A DNA stretch of 64,000 nt from Psychromonas sp. CNPT3 (GCF_000153405.2 NC_020802.1:1073883-1137882); one strand, 5' to 3'. Positions 1 to 8,290 are shown, counted from the stretch's first letter. The notes: a model not told the origin generated them from the sequence alone. A program made the numbers and translations.

Positions 1-441
1 CTTGGAGATAAATACTATCAGCAACACTTAGTTAACTTAGATGTAGTTTCAAAATGGGTTGTTATTCCTCTGTTAATTTGTGGGAACTCTTTAGATAAAT
101 CAGGACCAGCTTTTGCTAGCCTTAAGAAATTGATAAAAGCCCGCAATAATCTTATCCATAATAAATCATTTGAAATGGATGCATCTGATCCGATAGCGCT
201 TGTACATAAATTAGATAAGCGAGAGTTAGAATTCGAAGATGATTTTACTAATTCACTTCGAACATTATATTTATTGAGTATGGAAATAAGTTATGTTGTA
301 GGTAATTATCATAATCCAATTAGAATATTCAACGATAAAACAAATCCATTTCAAGAAGTACCAAGTTTAGCTAAACCTTTATTTACAGCTTGTCAGAAAA
401 CTGTGAGTGAAATTCATAACAAGGCAATTAAACGGAACTAA
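1..441 (+). CDS. Partial cassette protein with HEPN-like motif
   Basis: The reading frame is open from the first base, so the 5' end lies outside the window; 146 residues are visible. I do not recognise the family. Near the middle there is RNNLIHNK, which fits the R-x4-H motif of HEPN ribonuclease-type domains and sits in a predicted helix. That resemblance is inference from a short motif. The TTG at 130 is a possible internal start, but the upstream residues read as normal protein. The stop lies inside the following attC, as is usual for integron cassette genes. HEPN proteins are often toxins or defence effectors, but no partner antitoxin is visible here. Confidence 0.6.
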   Translation, partial: LGDKYYQQHLVNLDVVSKWVVIPLLICGNSLDKSGPAFASLKKLIKARNNLIHNKSFEMDASDPIALVHKLDKRELEFEDDFTNSLRTLYLLSMEISYVVGNYHNPIRIFNDKTNPFQEVPSLAKPLFTACQKTVSEIHNKAIKRN

Positions 442-512
442 AACAGTGGGTTAGGTTTCGCTTTGCTACACATTATAACCCACTATTTTAGTCCGCTTAT
501 TGCGGCGTTATA
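414..512 (+). other. attC recombination site
   Basis: The left edge CATAACAAGGCAATTAAACGG pairs with the right edge that ends in GCGGCGTTAT. Inner arms AACAGTGGGTTA and TAACCCACTATTTT also pair. This is the imperfect inverted repeat expected of an integron attC of about 98 bp, and it overlaps the end of the preceding gene. Confidence 0.85.
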
Positions 513-771
513 TTGTATGGTGCAGTTCGGATATTGTGTGTAGAAATAAGCATCCTTTGTCATTCATGATGTTCGAGTTCATCGAGGGATCTAAGCCGAA
601 ATGAGCACATTTATGTTTATTGTATTTACGGCTTAATCGCGTATAAAAGTCGGCTTAAATTTGTATAGTAAAAGTGTACTTAAGCTGGGTATTACATTAT
701 TTTAACTCGTTAATTTTCATCTGAAATAGAGGGTTTAAAAGGAGCAACGCAGCAATATACTCATAAGTTGT

Positions 772-836
772 TTAATTATTTGTTTTGTTATCGTACTCGC
801 AGGAGCCTATCTGCGGAGTTTAAAGCAAATAATTAA
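772..836. repeat. Two-part inverted repeat in gene-less cassette
   Basis: An outer stem of 11 bp (TTAATTATTTG at 772-782, CAAATAATTAA at 826-836) encloses an inner stem (ACTCGCAG at 795-802, CTGCGGAGT at 811-819, one bulged base). The layout resembles a structured RNA or a single-strand DNA fold. It is not the attC of this cassette, which is at 923-1031. Confidence 0.55.
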
Positions 837-922
837 GTTGCTTTAGCTTGGTTAGTTTCTTTTCAATGCAATCAAGTAAAGTGTGTTTTTAAACGTAACT
901 TGTTCAAAAACAAGTCATAAAA

Positions 923-1031
923 AATAACAAGTTGCTTAACTCGGACGCAAAACGCTTTGTCATCATTTTTGCAAAAGAACAAACCGCAAAAATAAAGCCA
1001 AACCTATGCGTCGGTTAGCAATGCGTTATAC
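923..1031 (+). other. attC recombination site
   Basis: The left edge ATAACAAGTTGCTTAACTCG pairs with the right edge that ends GTCGGTTAGCAATGCGTTAT. The central part carries the TTTTTGCAAAAGAA type of loop that recurs in several attC sites of this array. Confidence 0.85.
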
Positions 1032-1046
1032 TTCTAGGAGTTATTC

Positions 1047-1250
1047 GTGTCTAAAATTGAACATTTAAATATTACTATTCCAAATATAGATAAAGCGATT
1101 AAATTCATTAAAATCATCGCGCCTGATTTTAAAGTAAGAAAAAATGTGAAATCGTCGACTAGTTATCTATAGGTAATGATGCTTGTTATTTTGCTCTTCA
1201 AGAACCTCATTTAAATAGTGAACCTGAAAAACCACGCAAAACCTACGCGC
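1047..1250 (+). pseudogene. Broken VOC/glyoxalase-like cassette gene
   Basis: A GTG start at 1047 with an AGGAG ribosome site opens a frame beginning MSKIEHLNITIPNIDKAI, a typical VOC-superfamily N-terminus. It stops at 1172. Similarity resumes in another frame with GNDACYFALQEPHLNSEPEK, the metal-binding strand region typical of VOC proteins, before running into attC sequence near 1240. The C-terminal half is missing. This is therefore a frameshifted and truncated glyoxalase/bleomycin-resistance-like gene, not a functional one. The small N-terminal peptide could still be translated. Confidence 0.7.
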
Positions 1251-1268
1251 CAGTTATTAAGGCGTTAA
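1236..1268 (+). other. Right half of an attC site
   Basis: The stretch ACCTACGCGCCAGTTATTAAGGCGTTAAAT matches the right arm and core of attC sites in this array, but no complementary left arm precedes it. The VOC fragment runs directly into it, so a deletion removed the gene end and the left arm together. Confidence 0.6.
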
Positions 1269-1362
1269 ATTTCATTCAGTGTTGTTGGTGTGAAACACGT
1301 TTGATAATTTTTTATTAAGTGATGTAAAGTAAGGAAAATTACATAAACTGAGGCTTTGCTCT

Positions 1363-1776
1363 ATGGCAGGAAAATCACCGAAAGGACCTGGTTATATCTA
1401 CATTTTTGTGAATGAGACTAATCCGAATGAAGTCAAGATTGGATTATCTATAAATCCTGTAGCTAGGCGGAAACAATTACACTCAACTGGTACTGCAAAA
1501 CCCATGTATATTCACTCCGTATGGGAAGTGCCAAATATGAAAGAAGCAGAAACAATTGCGCATGAAGTCATGAAAGGTCACCGCGTTAACCCAAAGCGTG
1601 AGTTTTTTCACTTAGTTCCAGAAGAAGCCGCATTAGACCTAGAAACTCCTCACCAGCATTTTGGTGGCCATGACCTTGCTGACGAATATATTTATACTAT
1701 TGCTGGGTTAATAGAAGATGCGTGGGAGTATTGTGATATTGACTATACACAAGTAAAAGGCAATACGTACTACTAA
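1363..1776 (+). CDS. T5orf172/GIY-YIG-like nuclease domain protein
   Basis: The 137-residue product starts MAGKSPKGPGYIYIFVN and continues with KIGLSINPVARRKQLHS, the pattern of the T5orf172 (MUG113) branch of the GIY-YIG nuclease fold: a GYIYI strand, then KIG-x-S, then a basic helix. Later EREFFHL-like residues (KREFFHLVPEEA) match the domain end. The family is common in phages and mobile DNA; the substrate is unknown. It is a whole single-gene cassette. The start is the first ATG, with no strong ribosome site. A non-catalytic role remains possible because the full catalytic set cannot be confirmed by eye. Confidence 0.75.
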   Translation: MAGKSPKGPGYIYIFVNETNPNEVKIGLSINPVARRKQLHSTGTAKPMYIHSVWEVPNMKEAETIAHEVMKGHRVNPKREFFHLVPEEAALDLETPHQHFGGHDLADEYIYTIAGLIEDAWEYCDIDYTQVKGNTYY

Positions 1777-1844
1777 ATAGGCGTTCACACCAACGCGGAT
1801 ATTAAATGTTCGCAATTTTGCCAGACAGTTCGCCTAAAACTGAA

Positions 1845-1932
1845 ATTTAACAAGTCATTTAAACGGAACAAAAACAGTTGGCCATCGCTCCGAGATTATA
1901 GCCAACCATTTTTCTCCGCTTAATGAGGCGTT
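1845..1932 (+). other. attC site interrupted by an insertion sequence
   Basis: The left edge TTTAACAAGTCATTTAAACGG and arms ACAGTTGGC / GCCAACCATTTT form a normal attC, but the core GCGTT at 1928-1932 is followed by the insertion sequence. The rest of the core (GTTATAC) appears at 3780 on the far side of the element. Confidence 0.8.
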
Positions 1933-3779
1933 GAGGCTGTAGAATTTATCCCCAAAGAGCGTTTCACGCTCTTTTTCCAATTAAGTCTAATTGTATATAA
2001 AATGTACTTGTTTGTGTTGATCGTCTGTGATCTAATAGTTATTATTCGCTCAGAGTTAAATGTGATGGCTAACTATAAACCTGATATGTCCTGTCAAAGT
2101 AAATTCATTCCTATTGATTTCTCACGACAAATTATTCCTGGTACGTTTGAATATGCACTGTCTCATATTGTTGATAATCATCTCGATTTAAGCACTTTTG
2201 ATAGCTGGTACAATAATGATCGTCGTGGTGCAGCCGCCTATCCGCCTTCCGTTATGTTAAAAATTATTCTCTTTGGTTATTCAAGAGGTTTAGTCAGTAG
2301 TCGACGTATTGCTGAGGCTTGTGAAACCAATATTACTTTTATGAGTTTATCTGGTGATGTTCAGCCTCATTACACTTCTATTGCTAGCTTTGTCGCTAAA
2401 ATGAAAGATAAAATCGAACCTATTTTTACTCAAGTATTGATGATATGTGATAAAGAGGGACTGATTGGTCGTAATATATTTGCTATTGATGGTTGTAAGA
2501 TAAAGTCGAATGCGAGTAAAGAATGGAGTGGTACATTCGCAGAGTTAACTCGAAAACAACACAAATTAAGCCAAGCGAGTAAACGTATTATTGAACGCCA
2601 TCAAGCGCAAGATGGTTTAAGTGAAGATGAAGTCGTACATGACTTAAAACAGAAAGAAAAGCTCGATAAAAGCGCAGATAAAATTAGAGACTTTTTAGCG
2701 ACTAATAAAGAAAAATTAGGTAGCCGTAAAACGCCAGTGAAAAGTAATATAACCGATCCCGACAGTGCCAAGATGACTACCAGTAAGGGAACTATTCAAG
2801 GTTATAACGGTATTGCAATTAACGATGATAAACACCAGATTATTTTACAAGCACAAGTATGGGGCTCCGTTGGAGAGCAACAAACCTTAAAACCCGCCAT
2901 TGAACAACTACAAAAGCAACTTAAAAAACTGGGTACTCCTGATACGTTTAAGCAAGCCAAATTTACCGCAGACAGTGGATTTCACAGTGAAGTAAACCTT
3001 GAGTTTATGGCTACAACGGGCTTGGATGCGTATATGGCAGATACCGCGTTTCGAAGTCGAAACCCACTATTTCAAGAAAGTAAAACCTATCAAACAGAGC
3101 AAGAAAAACGCCGTTTGAAACGCAATAAAGGGCGTGAAAGATTATTTAAGAGTATTGATTTTTATTTTGATGAGAATGCTTTAACAAGTCGGTGCCCAGC
3201 CGGTAAAGAGATGTGGTTAAGTGTCAAAAATATTACAACGGCAGGCCGACAATATGTGCGGTTCTCTGGTTACTTAAAAAATTGCCGAGTTTGCCCACTG
3301 CAATCTCAATGCATGCGAAAAACGCCGAGCAAACAAGGTAGACAAGTTCAGTTTGAAATCAATAAGATGACTAAACCTATCTCGTATACCGATAAAATGC
3401 GCGTGAAAATAGACAGTAGCGCAGGTCGGCGACAATACAGTAAACGGTTAGGTGCGATAGAGCCTGTATTTGGCAATATTACGGTCAATAAAGGCATGAA
3501 TAAATTCACACTACGCGGTCAAGATAAAGTGAATACTCAATGGCAGATGTATTGTCTTGTGCATAATATAGAGAAGTTAAGAAATAGCCTACATTAGCGA
3601 CAGGGGGCGAAGCCCTAACGTAAAACAATCCACCTACACGCCTCAATAAACCGATTTACCACTCAACTTAACCAATCTATTACTAAAAAGAGAATCATTT
3701 ATTGAATATCAAGTATATGTAAATTACAGTAGTTTTAATTTCACTAGAGTGGACTGGGAATGAGTTATTCTACAGCCTC
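1933..3779 (+). mobile_element. IS1182-family insertion sequence
   Basis: The element is about 1847 bp. Its ends are inverted repeats: GAGGCTGTAGAAT at 1933 and the complement ATTCTACAGCCTC ending at 3779. It carries one transposase gene. It sits between GTT (1930-1932) and GTT (3780-3782), consistent with a 3-bp duplication of the attC core triplet. Both ends and the transposase frame are intact, so it may still be active. Confidence 0.85.
2065..3597 (+). CDS. IS1182-family transposase
   Basis: This 510-residue protein (from the ATG at 2065; the frame is open further upstream from 2002) is a DDE transposase. The N-terminal part (SKFIPIDFSRQIIPGTF, then the DUF772-type helix region with YPPSVMLKIILFGYSRG) is typical of IS1182. 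Likely catalytic acidic residues are in FAIDGCKIKSNAS, TADSGFHSE and LGAIEPVFGNI. A Cys-rich segment (CRVCPLQSQCM) lies between the second D and the E, as in relatives. The length is normal and there is no frameshift. It catalyses movement of the surrounding element. Confidence 0.9.
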   Translation: MANYKPDMSCQSKFIPIDFSRQIIPGTFEYALSHIVDNHLDLSTFDSWYNNDRRGAAAYPPSVMLKIILFGYSRGLVSSRRIAEACETNITFMSLSGDVQPHYTSIASFVAKMKDKIEPIFTQVLMICDKEGLIGRNIFAIDGCKIKSNASKEWSGTFAELTRKQHKLSQASKRIIERHQAQDGLSEDEVVHDLKQKEKLDKSADKIRDFLATNKEKLGSRKTPVKSNITDPDSAKMTTSKGTIQGYNGIAINDDKHQIILQAQVWGSVGEQQTLKPAIEQLQKQLKKLGTPDTFKQAKFTADSGFHSEVNLEFMATTGLDAYMADTAFRSRNPLFQESKTYQTEQEKRRLKRNKGRERLFKSIDFYFDENALTSRCPAGKEMWLSVKNITTAGRQYVRFSGYLKNCRVCPLQSQCMRKTPSKQGRQVQFEINKMTKPISYTDKMRVKIDSSAGRRQYSKRLGAIEPVFGNITVNKGMNKFTLRGQDKVNTQWQMYCLVHNIEKLRNSLH

Positions 3780-3824
3780 GTTATACAAATAGTCGTACTC
3801 TTCAGAATTAAGGATAATTAACGA

Positions 3825-4697
3825 ATGCAACACGCTAAATGTACAAGTGATGGTAAAGTATGGGAGGCATTGCCTTTTTCTCAACTTGAACCAAGCATCT
3901 TGGATTCAAAGCGGTTGAGTTTATTATGCGCAGAGTGTGGTGAGTTCGCTTGGTTTCGAAAAGAAAGCCGTCACGGACATCCTGCTCATTTTTGTGCTAG
4001 ACATGACTCTGAATGTAATTTAAAAATCGAATATATAACTTCTGATGAACATAGAGATAATGCAATTACAGAAGAGGATCAAGTTGCAGCGGGAGATACA
4101 ATTATTGTCCGCTTAGATCAAGAAGAAGGTGGGAAAGTTGAAGTTAAAGATGTTTTAGCCCCTCCTAGAGAAGGATATGGAGAAGGTGGCCGTACCTTTA
4201 TCATTAAAGGGAAAAATCGAGAATCTAACCAACAATTTACTTTGAGACGTATTCTCCATAGGCTTGTCCAAAGTCCTACATTTCGCAACTCAAATAGCAA
4301 AATTGTCTTTTATAAAAATGCTGAAGAAATTATGTTGAGTGGGCAAGTTTTAGATATTGTATGCGGTTTCAAAGATATAACTAAAAATCAACACGACAAT
4401 AAAATCATGTTCTATTGGGGGCCCATTGCATCAGCAAAAAAATCCTCTAATGGTATAGTATGGCTTAATTCAGGAGGCCAATATAGATCTGTAAGTGTTG
4501 CTATTTTTAACGATATAGTAGAAGAGTTTCTATCTTTATTTGATGTGGATGAATTAGAGGATTTAGCTGGTGCGTATGTACTTGTCGCAGGTCGCTGTCA
4601 CTTCACCGGAAATGGGGAAGGAAAGCCTGTAATTTGGTGTGGTACTTCGAAATATATATTTGTTCGTAAATATAGATCTAATAATTTTCAAGTGTAA
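3825..4697 (+). CDS. Cassette protein with Cys/His zinc-ribbon-like N-terminus
   Basis: The 290-residue product matches no family I can name with confidence. Residues 30-70 carry LLCAECGEFAWFRKESRHGH and then HFCARHDSEC, a Cys/His spacing (CxxC ... H ... CxxH ... C) that suggests a metal-binding knuckle. The remainder is mixed alpha/beta with no membrane segment or signal peptide, so it is probably cytoplasmic. The cassette is complete: it begins just after the attC core that the upstream insertion sequence split and ends at its own attC. Large cassette genes with zinc ribbons are sometimes nucleic-acid processing or defence genes; here that is only a guess. Confidence 0.7.
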   Translation: MQHAKCTSDGKVWEALPFSQLEPSILDSKRLSLLCAECGEFAWFRKESRHGHPAHFCARHDSECNLKIEYITSDEHRDNAITEEDQVAAGDTIIVRLDQEEGGKVEVKDVLAPPREGYGEGGRTFIIKGKNRESNQQFTLRRILHRLVQSPTFRNSNSKIVFYKNAEEIMLSGQVLDIVCGFKDITKNQHDNKIMFYWGPIASAKKSSNGIVWLNSGGQYRSVSVAIFNDIVEEFLSLFDVDELEDLAGAYVLVAGRCHFTGNGEGKPVIWCGTSKYIFVRKYRSNNFQV

Positions 4698-4702
4698 ATT
4701 TG

Positions 4703-4798
4703 TATAACAAGTTGATTAACTGGACAAAAAACAGTGCGCTGTTTTCGCTACGCTCAAGTCTAGCACAATATTTTTAGCCAGTTACAACGGCGTTAGAC
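4703..4798 (+). other. attC recombination site
   Basis: The left edge TATAACAAGTTGATTAACTGG pairs with the right edge TAGCCAGTTACAACGGCGTTAGAC. The middle has the GCGCTG / CAGTGCGC-type arm pair. Confidence 0.85.
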
Positions 4799-4847
4799 CC
4801 CAGTGTAGCATATAGTATCATTAACAATTTAAGGTCGATTACAGAGA

Positions 4848-5708
4848 ATGAGTGAATCACTTTTTAAGTTTTTCCCATATAAGGCACATGATTTAGACGC
4901 AATTGCAAATAACTATTTGTGGTTCAGTCATTATTCTAAATTTAATGACCCATTTGAAGATGTGTTTATTAAAAATGCTTTTGATTATAAGAAACTAGAA
5001 TTTAACGAAATTACGGCTATTAATTTTTATAAAGATCTACACAGGGGGCGTATTCCGCTAACACAAGTAGAACAGTCAATTCTTGAGATGAAGTTTAAAG
5101 GAACGTTTGAAGCGGAATACAATCGTTTAATTTCAGTAACCTTTTTGGGAGCAAAAAAACGATTTGAGGACTTTGTGGATAACTATAAGGCGTGTTGTTT
5201 TGCTCGAAATAATGAATATGGTGATGTATTAAAGAATCGACTTATGTGGTCACATTATGCAGACGGTTTAAGAGGGTTCTGCATTGAGTTTAATAAAAAA
5301 ATGCTCATGAAAGGGATAACTGAAAATTTAGGTGAAGAAATTTTTTTTAGTGAAATGAAGTACGGGCAGTTGAAGAAATTTTCATTTGAAGAATTAGCCA
5401 TCAATTCTGCTAGAAATATAAATTCAGGCACTAATGTGTTTTCTATAGGTGATATTGCGTCTTTAAAATCCGAAGAGTGGGCATATGAAAGTGAATTTAG
5501 GCTTCTGACGGAGTTATGTAGTGAAGTTAAAATTCCTATAGAGTCAATTGCATCTATTACAGTCGGGGTAAAGATGTCACACACAAAATCAACTACTTTA
5601 AAGTCAATCTTACAAGGTATCCCAAAACTAAAATGTTCATTATATGAAGCGTATATTGATAAGGATACTTTTGAAATTGAAAAAAAATATATATGTGAAA
5701 TTCAATAA
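4848..5708 (+). CDS. DUF2971 family protein
   Basis: This 286-residue protein has the marks of DUF2971: an N-terminal LFKFFPYKAHDLDAI, then WFSHYSKFNDPFEDV, a central LMWSHYADGLRGFCIEF, and a late EEWAYESEFRLL. The biochemical function is not established; the family is widespread in genomic islands and phage-like regions. There is no signal peptide or membrane segment. The start ATG follows a short AGAGA sequence. It fills one complete cassette between attC sites at 4703 and 5714, and the family length is normal, so it is probably intact. Confidence 0.85.
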   Translation: MSESLFKFFPYKAHDLDAIANNYLWFSHYSKFNDPFEDVFIKNAFDYKKLEFNEITAINFYKDLHRGRIPLTQVEQSILEMKFKGTFEAEYNRLISVTFLGAKKRFEDFVDNYKACCFARNNEYGDVLKNRLMWSHYADGLRGFCIEFNKKMLMKGITENLGEEIFFSEMKYGQLKKFSFEELAINSARNINSGTNVFSIGDIASLKSEEWAYESEFRLLTELCSEVKIPIESIASITVGVKMSHTKSTTLKSILQGIPKLKCSLYEAYIDKDTFEIEKKYICEIQ

Positions 5709-5713
5709 AAGGG

Positions 5714-5828
5714 TCTAACAAGACGCTTAAACGGGGGAAGATCACGTGTTTTGGCTTTGCTTAGTTTTTGCAAAAGAAAAGGCGTAAAAACTGCTTCATG
5801 CCCAAGCCGTTGTAGTGGGCGTTATATG
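5714..5828 (+). other. attC recombination site
   Basis: The left edge TCTAACAAGACGCTTAAACG pairs with the right edge GCCGTTGTAGTGGGCGTTATAT. At about 115 bp it is one of the longer sites, with the TTTTTGCAAAAGAAAA loop type. Confidence 0.85.
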
Positions 5829-5845
5829 ATGAAAGGAGTTACTCA

Positions 5846-6421
5846 TTGAGCGAATGGGATAGTGTGGCAGAAAATGTTGACTTCAATCTTGAAATATCAG
5901 CTGATCACTTTGCAAGAACTGTATCTCAAGAAGCTAAAGTTCTTGATTTTGGTTGCGGTTATGGTCGTATTGCAAATCAACTCTATCATTTAGGTTATCG
6001 TCATTTAGTTGGGGTAGACTCCTCAATAAAAATGATACATAGGGGCTTAATTGAGTTCCCACATCTAGATTTACGACATCTTTCAGGCTCGATACTGCCG
6101 TTTGCAGATAATGAGTTTGACTCAATAATAACGTGTGCTGTTTTCACATGTATCCCTAACCAAGATGTTCGCAAGAATATATTGATAGAACTTCGTCGAG
6201 TACTAAAGCCTAATGGTGTTCTTTATTTAGCTGAATTTTGTTCTGAACAAAGTATGAGATTCACCTCCAGTGCAGGAGTTCCGATGTGGCACAGTCAACA
6301 AAGGGAACTTAAGATCATACTAGACGGGTTCAATATCGAGCAGTCTCAGGTAGTTGAAAGTTCAACAATGTCAGGACATGCTAGCCATGCCAGTCACATA
6401 TTTGCACGTAAAATCATATAA
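5846..6421 (+). CDS. Class I SAM-dependent methyltransferase
   Basis: The 191-residue product has motif I VLDFGCGYGRIA, an acidic ribose-binding end in LVGVDSS, and motif post-I/II residues FDSIITCAVFTCIP, all standard in class I S-adenosylmethionine methyltransferases. RRVLKPNGVLYLAEF is the usual motif III strand. The substrate is unknown. The TTG start at 5846 is supported by AAAGGAG about 9 bases upstream. It overlaps the attC left edge at its stop, as cassette genes here commonly do. It is short compared with many relatives but contains the whole core fold. Confidence 0.85.
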   Translation: MSEWDSVAENVDFNLEISADHFARTVSQEAKVLDFGCGYGRIANQLYHLGYRHLVGVDSSIKMIHRGLIEFPHLDLRHLSGSILPFADNEFDSIITCAVFTCIPNQDVRKNILIELRRVLKPNGVLYLAEFCSEQSMRFTSSAGVPMWHSQQRELKIILDGFNIEQSQVVESSTMSGHASHASHIFARKII

Positions 6422-6514
6422 CAAGACTCTAAATCAAAATTAACCAAGGCTGTCATGGAATTTTCTGTGCAAATCGCCGGACAGCACATGGTTCACTAAT
6501 TAGAGGGGCGTTAA
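6415..6514 (+). other. attC recombination site
   Basis: The left edge CATATAACAAGACTCTAAATC pairs with the right edge ACTAATTAGAGGGGCGTTAAT. Inner arms TTAACCA and TGGTTCA also pair. Confidence 0.8.
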
Positions 6515-6560
6515 TTTTACTCAAGGAGAGAGTTATCGAATACGCGGAGAGTTCTCAAAA

Positions 6561-6998
6561 ATGGAAAAGTTTAGGAGAATAGTCCTATTTCTTTTACTCG
6601 GTATATTGGGTCTTATCATTAACGAAAAATGGTATCTCCCTTTTATTAATGGGTATGTTGATACGGCCCATTGCCATACTCTGCTTGGGTATTCAGGGAT
6701 TTCTGTAATGTGGTATTCGATATTTGTTGGTTTGCCTCTATTCATTGCTCTTATGATCGGTATCGTCTCAGTTCCAATTGGTTATAAGGGATTTATTGAA
6801 AAACAGTTTCCGCCGAAAGGGATGAAGGTGTATAAACCCACTAAAATACTCAGGGGTTGGAAAGCTAATGTAAAGTCAATGTTACATCTACTTTTTCCTG
6901 CCTGTTTGATTCTATTTTCTGTATGGGGATATTTTCAAGTTGATAAAATGCCTCACGACGTCCCCGAAGATTTTGACTATATCGTATGTCAAAGCTAA
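6561..6998 (+). CDS. Small cassette membrane protein
   Basis: The 145-residue product has three likely membrane helices, at about residues 7-22, 45-70 and 110-128, with a positively charged loop PKGMKVYKPTKILRGWKAN between the last two. I do not recognise the family. GGAGAG lies upstream of the ATG. Integron arrays commonly carry such small inner-membrane proteins of unknown role. It is bounded by attC sites on both sides and looks intact. Confidence 0.7.
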   Translation: MEKFRRIVLFLLLGILGLIINEKWYLPFINGYVDTAHCHTLLGYSGISVMWYSIFVGLPLFIALMIGIVSVPIGYKGFIEKQFPPKGMKVYKPTKILRGWKANVKSMLHLLFPACLILFSVWGYFQVDKMPHDVPEDFDYIVCQS

Positions 6999-7083
6999 CA
7001 AGAACCTCAACCAGACTCATTTTTTAATAAAAACAAGGGCGCAAAACTTGCGCCAGCACGCCACTGGTCGGTTGGTGTTAGCT
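6993..7083 (+). other. attC recombination site
   Basis: The left edge GCTAACAAGAACCTCAACCAG pairs with the right edge CTGGTCGGTTGGTGTTAGC. The core is TGTTAGC rather than CGTTATR. Confidence 0.8.
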
Positions 7084-7103
7084 GAATACTGGGAATTTTA
7101 ATC

Positions 7104-7568
7104 ATGATCACAATTAGAAATTTCGAAACTAAGGATGTTGCTATTACATGGGATCTTAAGTTCAATACTATTAGATGCATTAATATCCGAGATCATACAG
7201 TTGATCAAACCAAAGTGTGGGCTCCTGATGATCAGGATATGAATTTATGGCAGAAACGCGTAAGTGAAATGAATCCTTTCATAGCCGAATTGAATGGTAA
7301 AGTTGTTGGGTTCGCTGACTTACAGAATGATGGGTATATTGATCACTTCTTCTGCCACTCAGAATATCAAGGTTTGGGTGTGGGTAGAGCATTGATGGAA
7401 CATATTCTAGCCATTGGAAATTTAAAAGGAATTTCACGATTTTATTCTGAAGTGAGTATTACTGCCCGCTCATTCTACGAGCATCTTGGTTTCAAAGTTG
7501 TTAATGAACAGCAAGTAAAAATTAAAGATCAACAACTGACTAACTTCCTAATGGAGAAAGTCAGCTAA
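7104..7568 (+). CDS. GNAT family N-acetyltransferase
   Basis: The 154-residue product has the GNAT fold signature: strand ITIRNF at the start, AELNGKVVGFADL, DHFFCHSEYQGLGVGRALM (the Q/R-x-x-G-x-G/A acetyl-CoA loop), and the closing ARSFYEHLGFKVV. It transfers an acetyl group from acetyl-CoA to an unknown amine. YafP/ElaA-like enzymes are the nearest match in layout. It is a single-gene cassette with intact length. Confidence 0.85.
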   Translation: MITIRNFETKDVAITWDLKFNTIRCINIRDHTVDQTKVWAPDDQDMNLWQKRVSEMNPFIAELNGKVVGFADLQNDGYIDHFFCHSEYQGLGVGRALMEHILAIGNLKGISRFYSEVSITARSFYEHLGFKVVNEQQVKIKDQQLTNFLMEKVS

Positions 7569-7664
7569 CAAGCAATTTAAATGTAGCTAAAACAGTTGGC
7601 TCAGTTTCGCTTTGCTCTACATTTTAGCCAACAATTTTAGTCCGCTTAATGAGGGCGTTATATA
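7563..7664 (+). other. attC recombination site
   Basis: The left edge AGCTAACAAGCAATTTAAATG, arms ACAGTTGGCT / AGCCAACAATTTTAG, and right edge CCGCTTAATGAGGGCGTTATAT form a textbook site for this array. Confidence 0.9.
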
Positions 7665-7669
7665 TCTAG

Positions 7670-7847
7670 ATGAGTATGCAATTTGCAGAGCGATTTAAGT
7701 TTTCGAGTTGGCCTAATAAAGATATCCAAAATGTAGCGTCTGGTATTTATGCTATTTGGAATATCTGGTAGAGAAATAGAAGTTTGCTTTAATTACTCGA
7801 CTACACTCTATAAGGAGATGGATCACTTTATAGGGAAATTGACATGA
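7670..7847 (+). pseudogene. Fragment of a GIY-YIG-like gene
   Basis: An ATG frame at 7670-7771 ends ASGIYAIWN; immediately after, another frame reads ISGREIEVCFNYSTT and runs to the TGA at 7845-7847. Together they resemble the start of a GIY-YIG nuclease (GIYAIW ... YVGxSGRxIE) with the region between lost. The second frame overlaps the start of the next gene by ATGA, which could still matter for translation. The assignment rests on a short motif. Confidence 0.4.
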
Positions 7848-8290
7848 AAAATATATTACCGCCTATTTTATTTCTTATTTTTGTAGTTGTTATGGGGGTT
7901 ATTTGCTGGATGATGGGATCACCACATAACATATCAGGTTATTATACAATGATAGGTTTGCCATTCGTTATTATTGGATTTCTTCTTACGTTGGTAGGCA
8001 AAAGTTTGTTTAAAAGATTAGGCACCAATATTATGACCTTTGACAAGCCAGATCTATTGGTCATGGAAGGTGTATTCAACTACAGCAGAAATCCTATGTA
8101 TCTTGGTTTTGTTATCGCCTTGTTTGGGTTTTCCTTGCTAATGGGAGGCGCTATCTCATCCTTTTTTCTTGTTGGTTTGTTTTTTATTATTACCGATAGA
8201 TGGTATATAGCGTTTGAAGAGCAAGCAATGATAAGTAAATTTGGTTTGCAATATGAAGAATATTGTCACAAAGTTAGACGGTGGATTTAA
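7844..8290 (+). CDS. Isoprenylcysteine/phospholipid methyltransferase-like membrane protein
   Basis: This 148-residue integral membrane protein has helices near residues 4-24, 32-53 and 90-122. The conserved EGVFNYSRNPMYLGF is the hallmark of the ICMT/PEMT-like family, followed by FEEQAMISKFGLQYEEYCHKVRRWI, the usual C-terminal SAM-binding segment. It probably methylates a lipid or a membrane-embedded substrate; which one cannot be told. It ends 5 bases before its attC. Decayed nuclease sequence precedes it in the same cassette. Confidence 0.8.
   Translation: MKNILPPILFLIFVVVMGVICWMMGSPHNISGYYTMIGLPFVIIGFLLTLVGKSLFKRLGTNIMTFDKPDLLVMEGVFNYSRNPMYLGFVIALFGFSLLMGGAISSFFLVGLFFIITDRWYIAFEEQAMISKFGLQYEEYCHKVRRWI

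Larger units (their letters stand above)
513..1046. other. Cassette without a recognisable gene
   Basis: No convincing coding frame lies between the attC ending near 512 and the start of the next cassette; the longest ATG frames are tiny. It has a full attC at its right end, so it is a genuine gene-less cassette. It contains the long two-part hairpin described separately at 772-836 and could carry a promoter or a small RNA. That function is not shown by the sequence. Confidence 0.6.
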
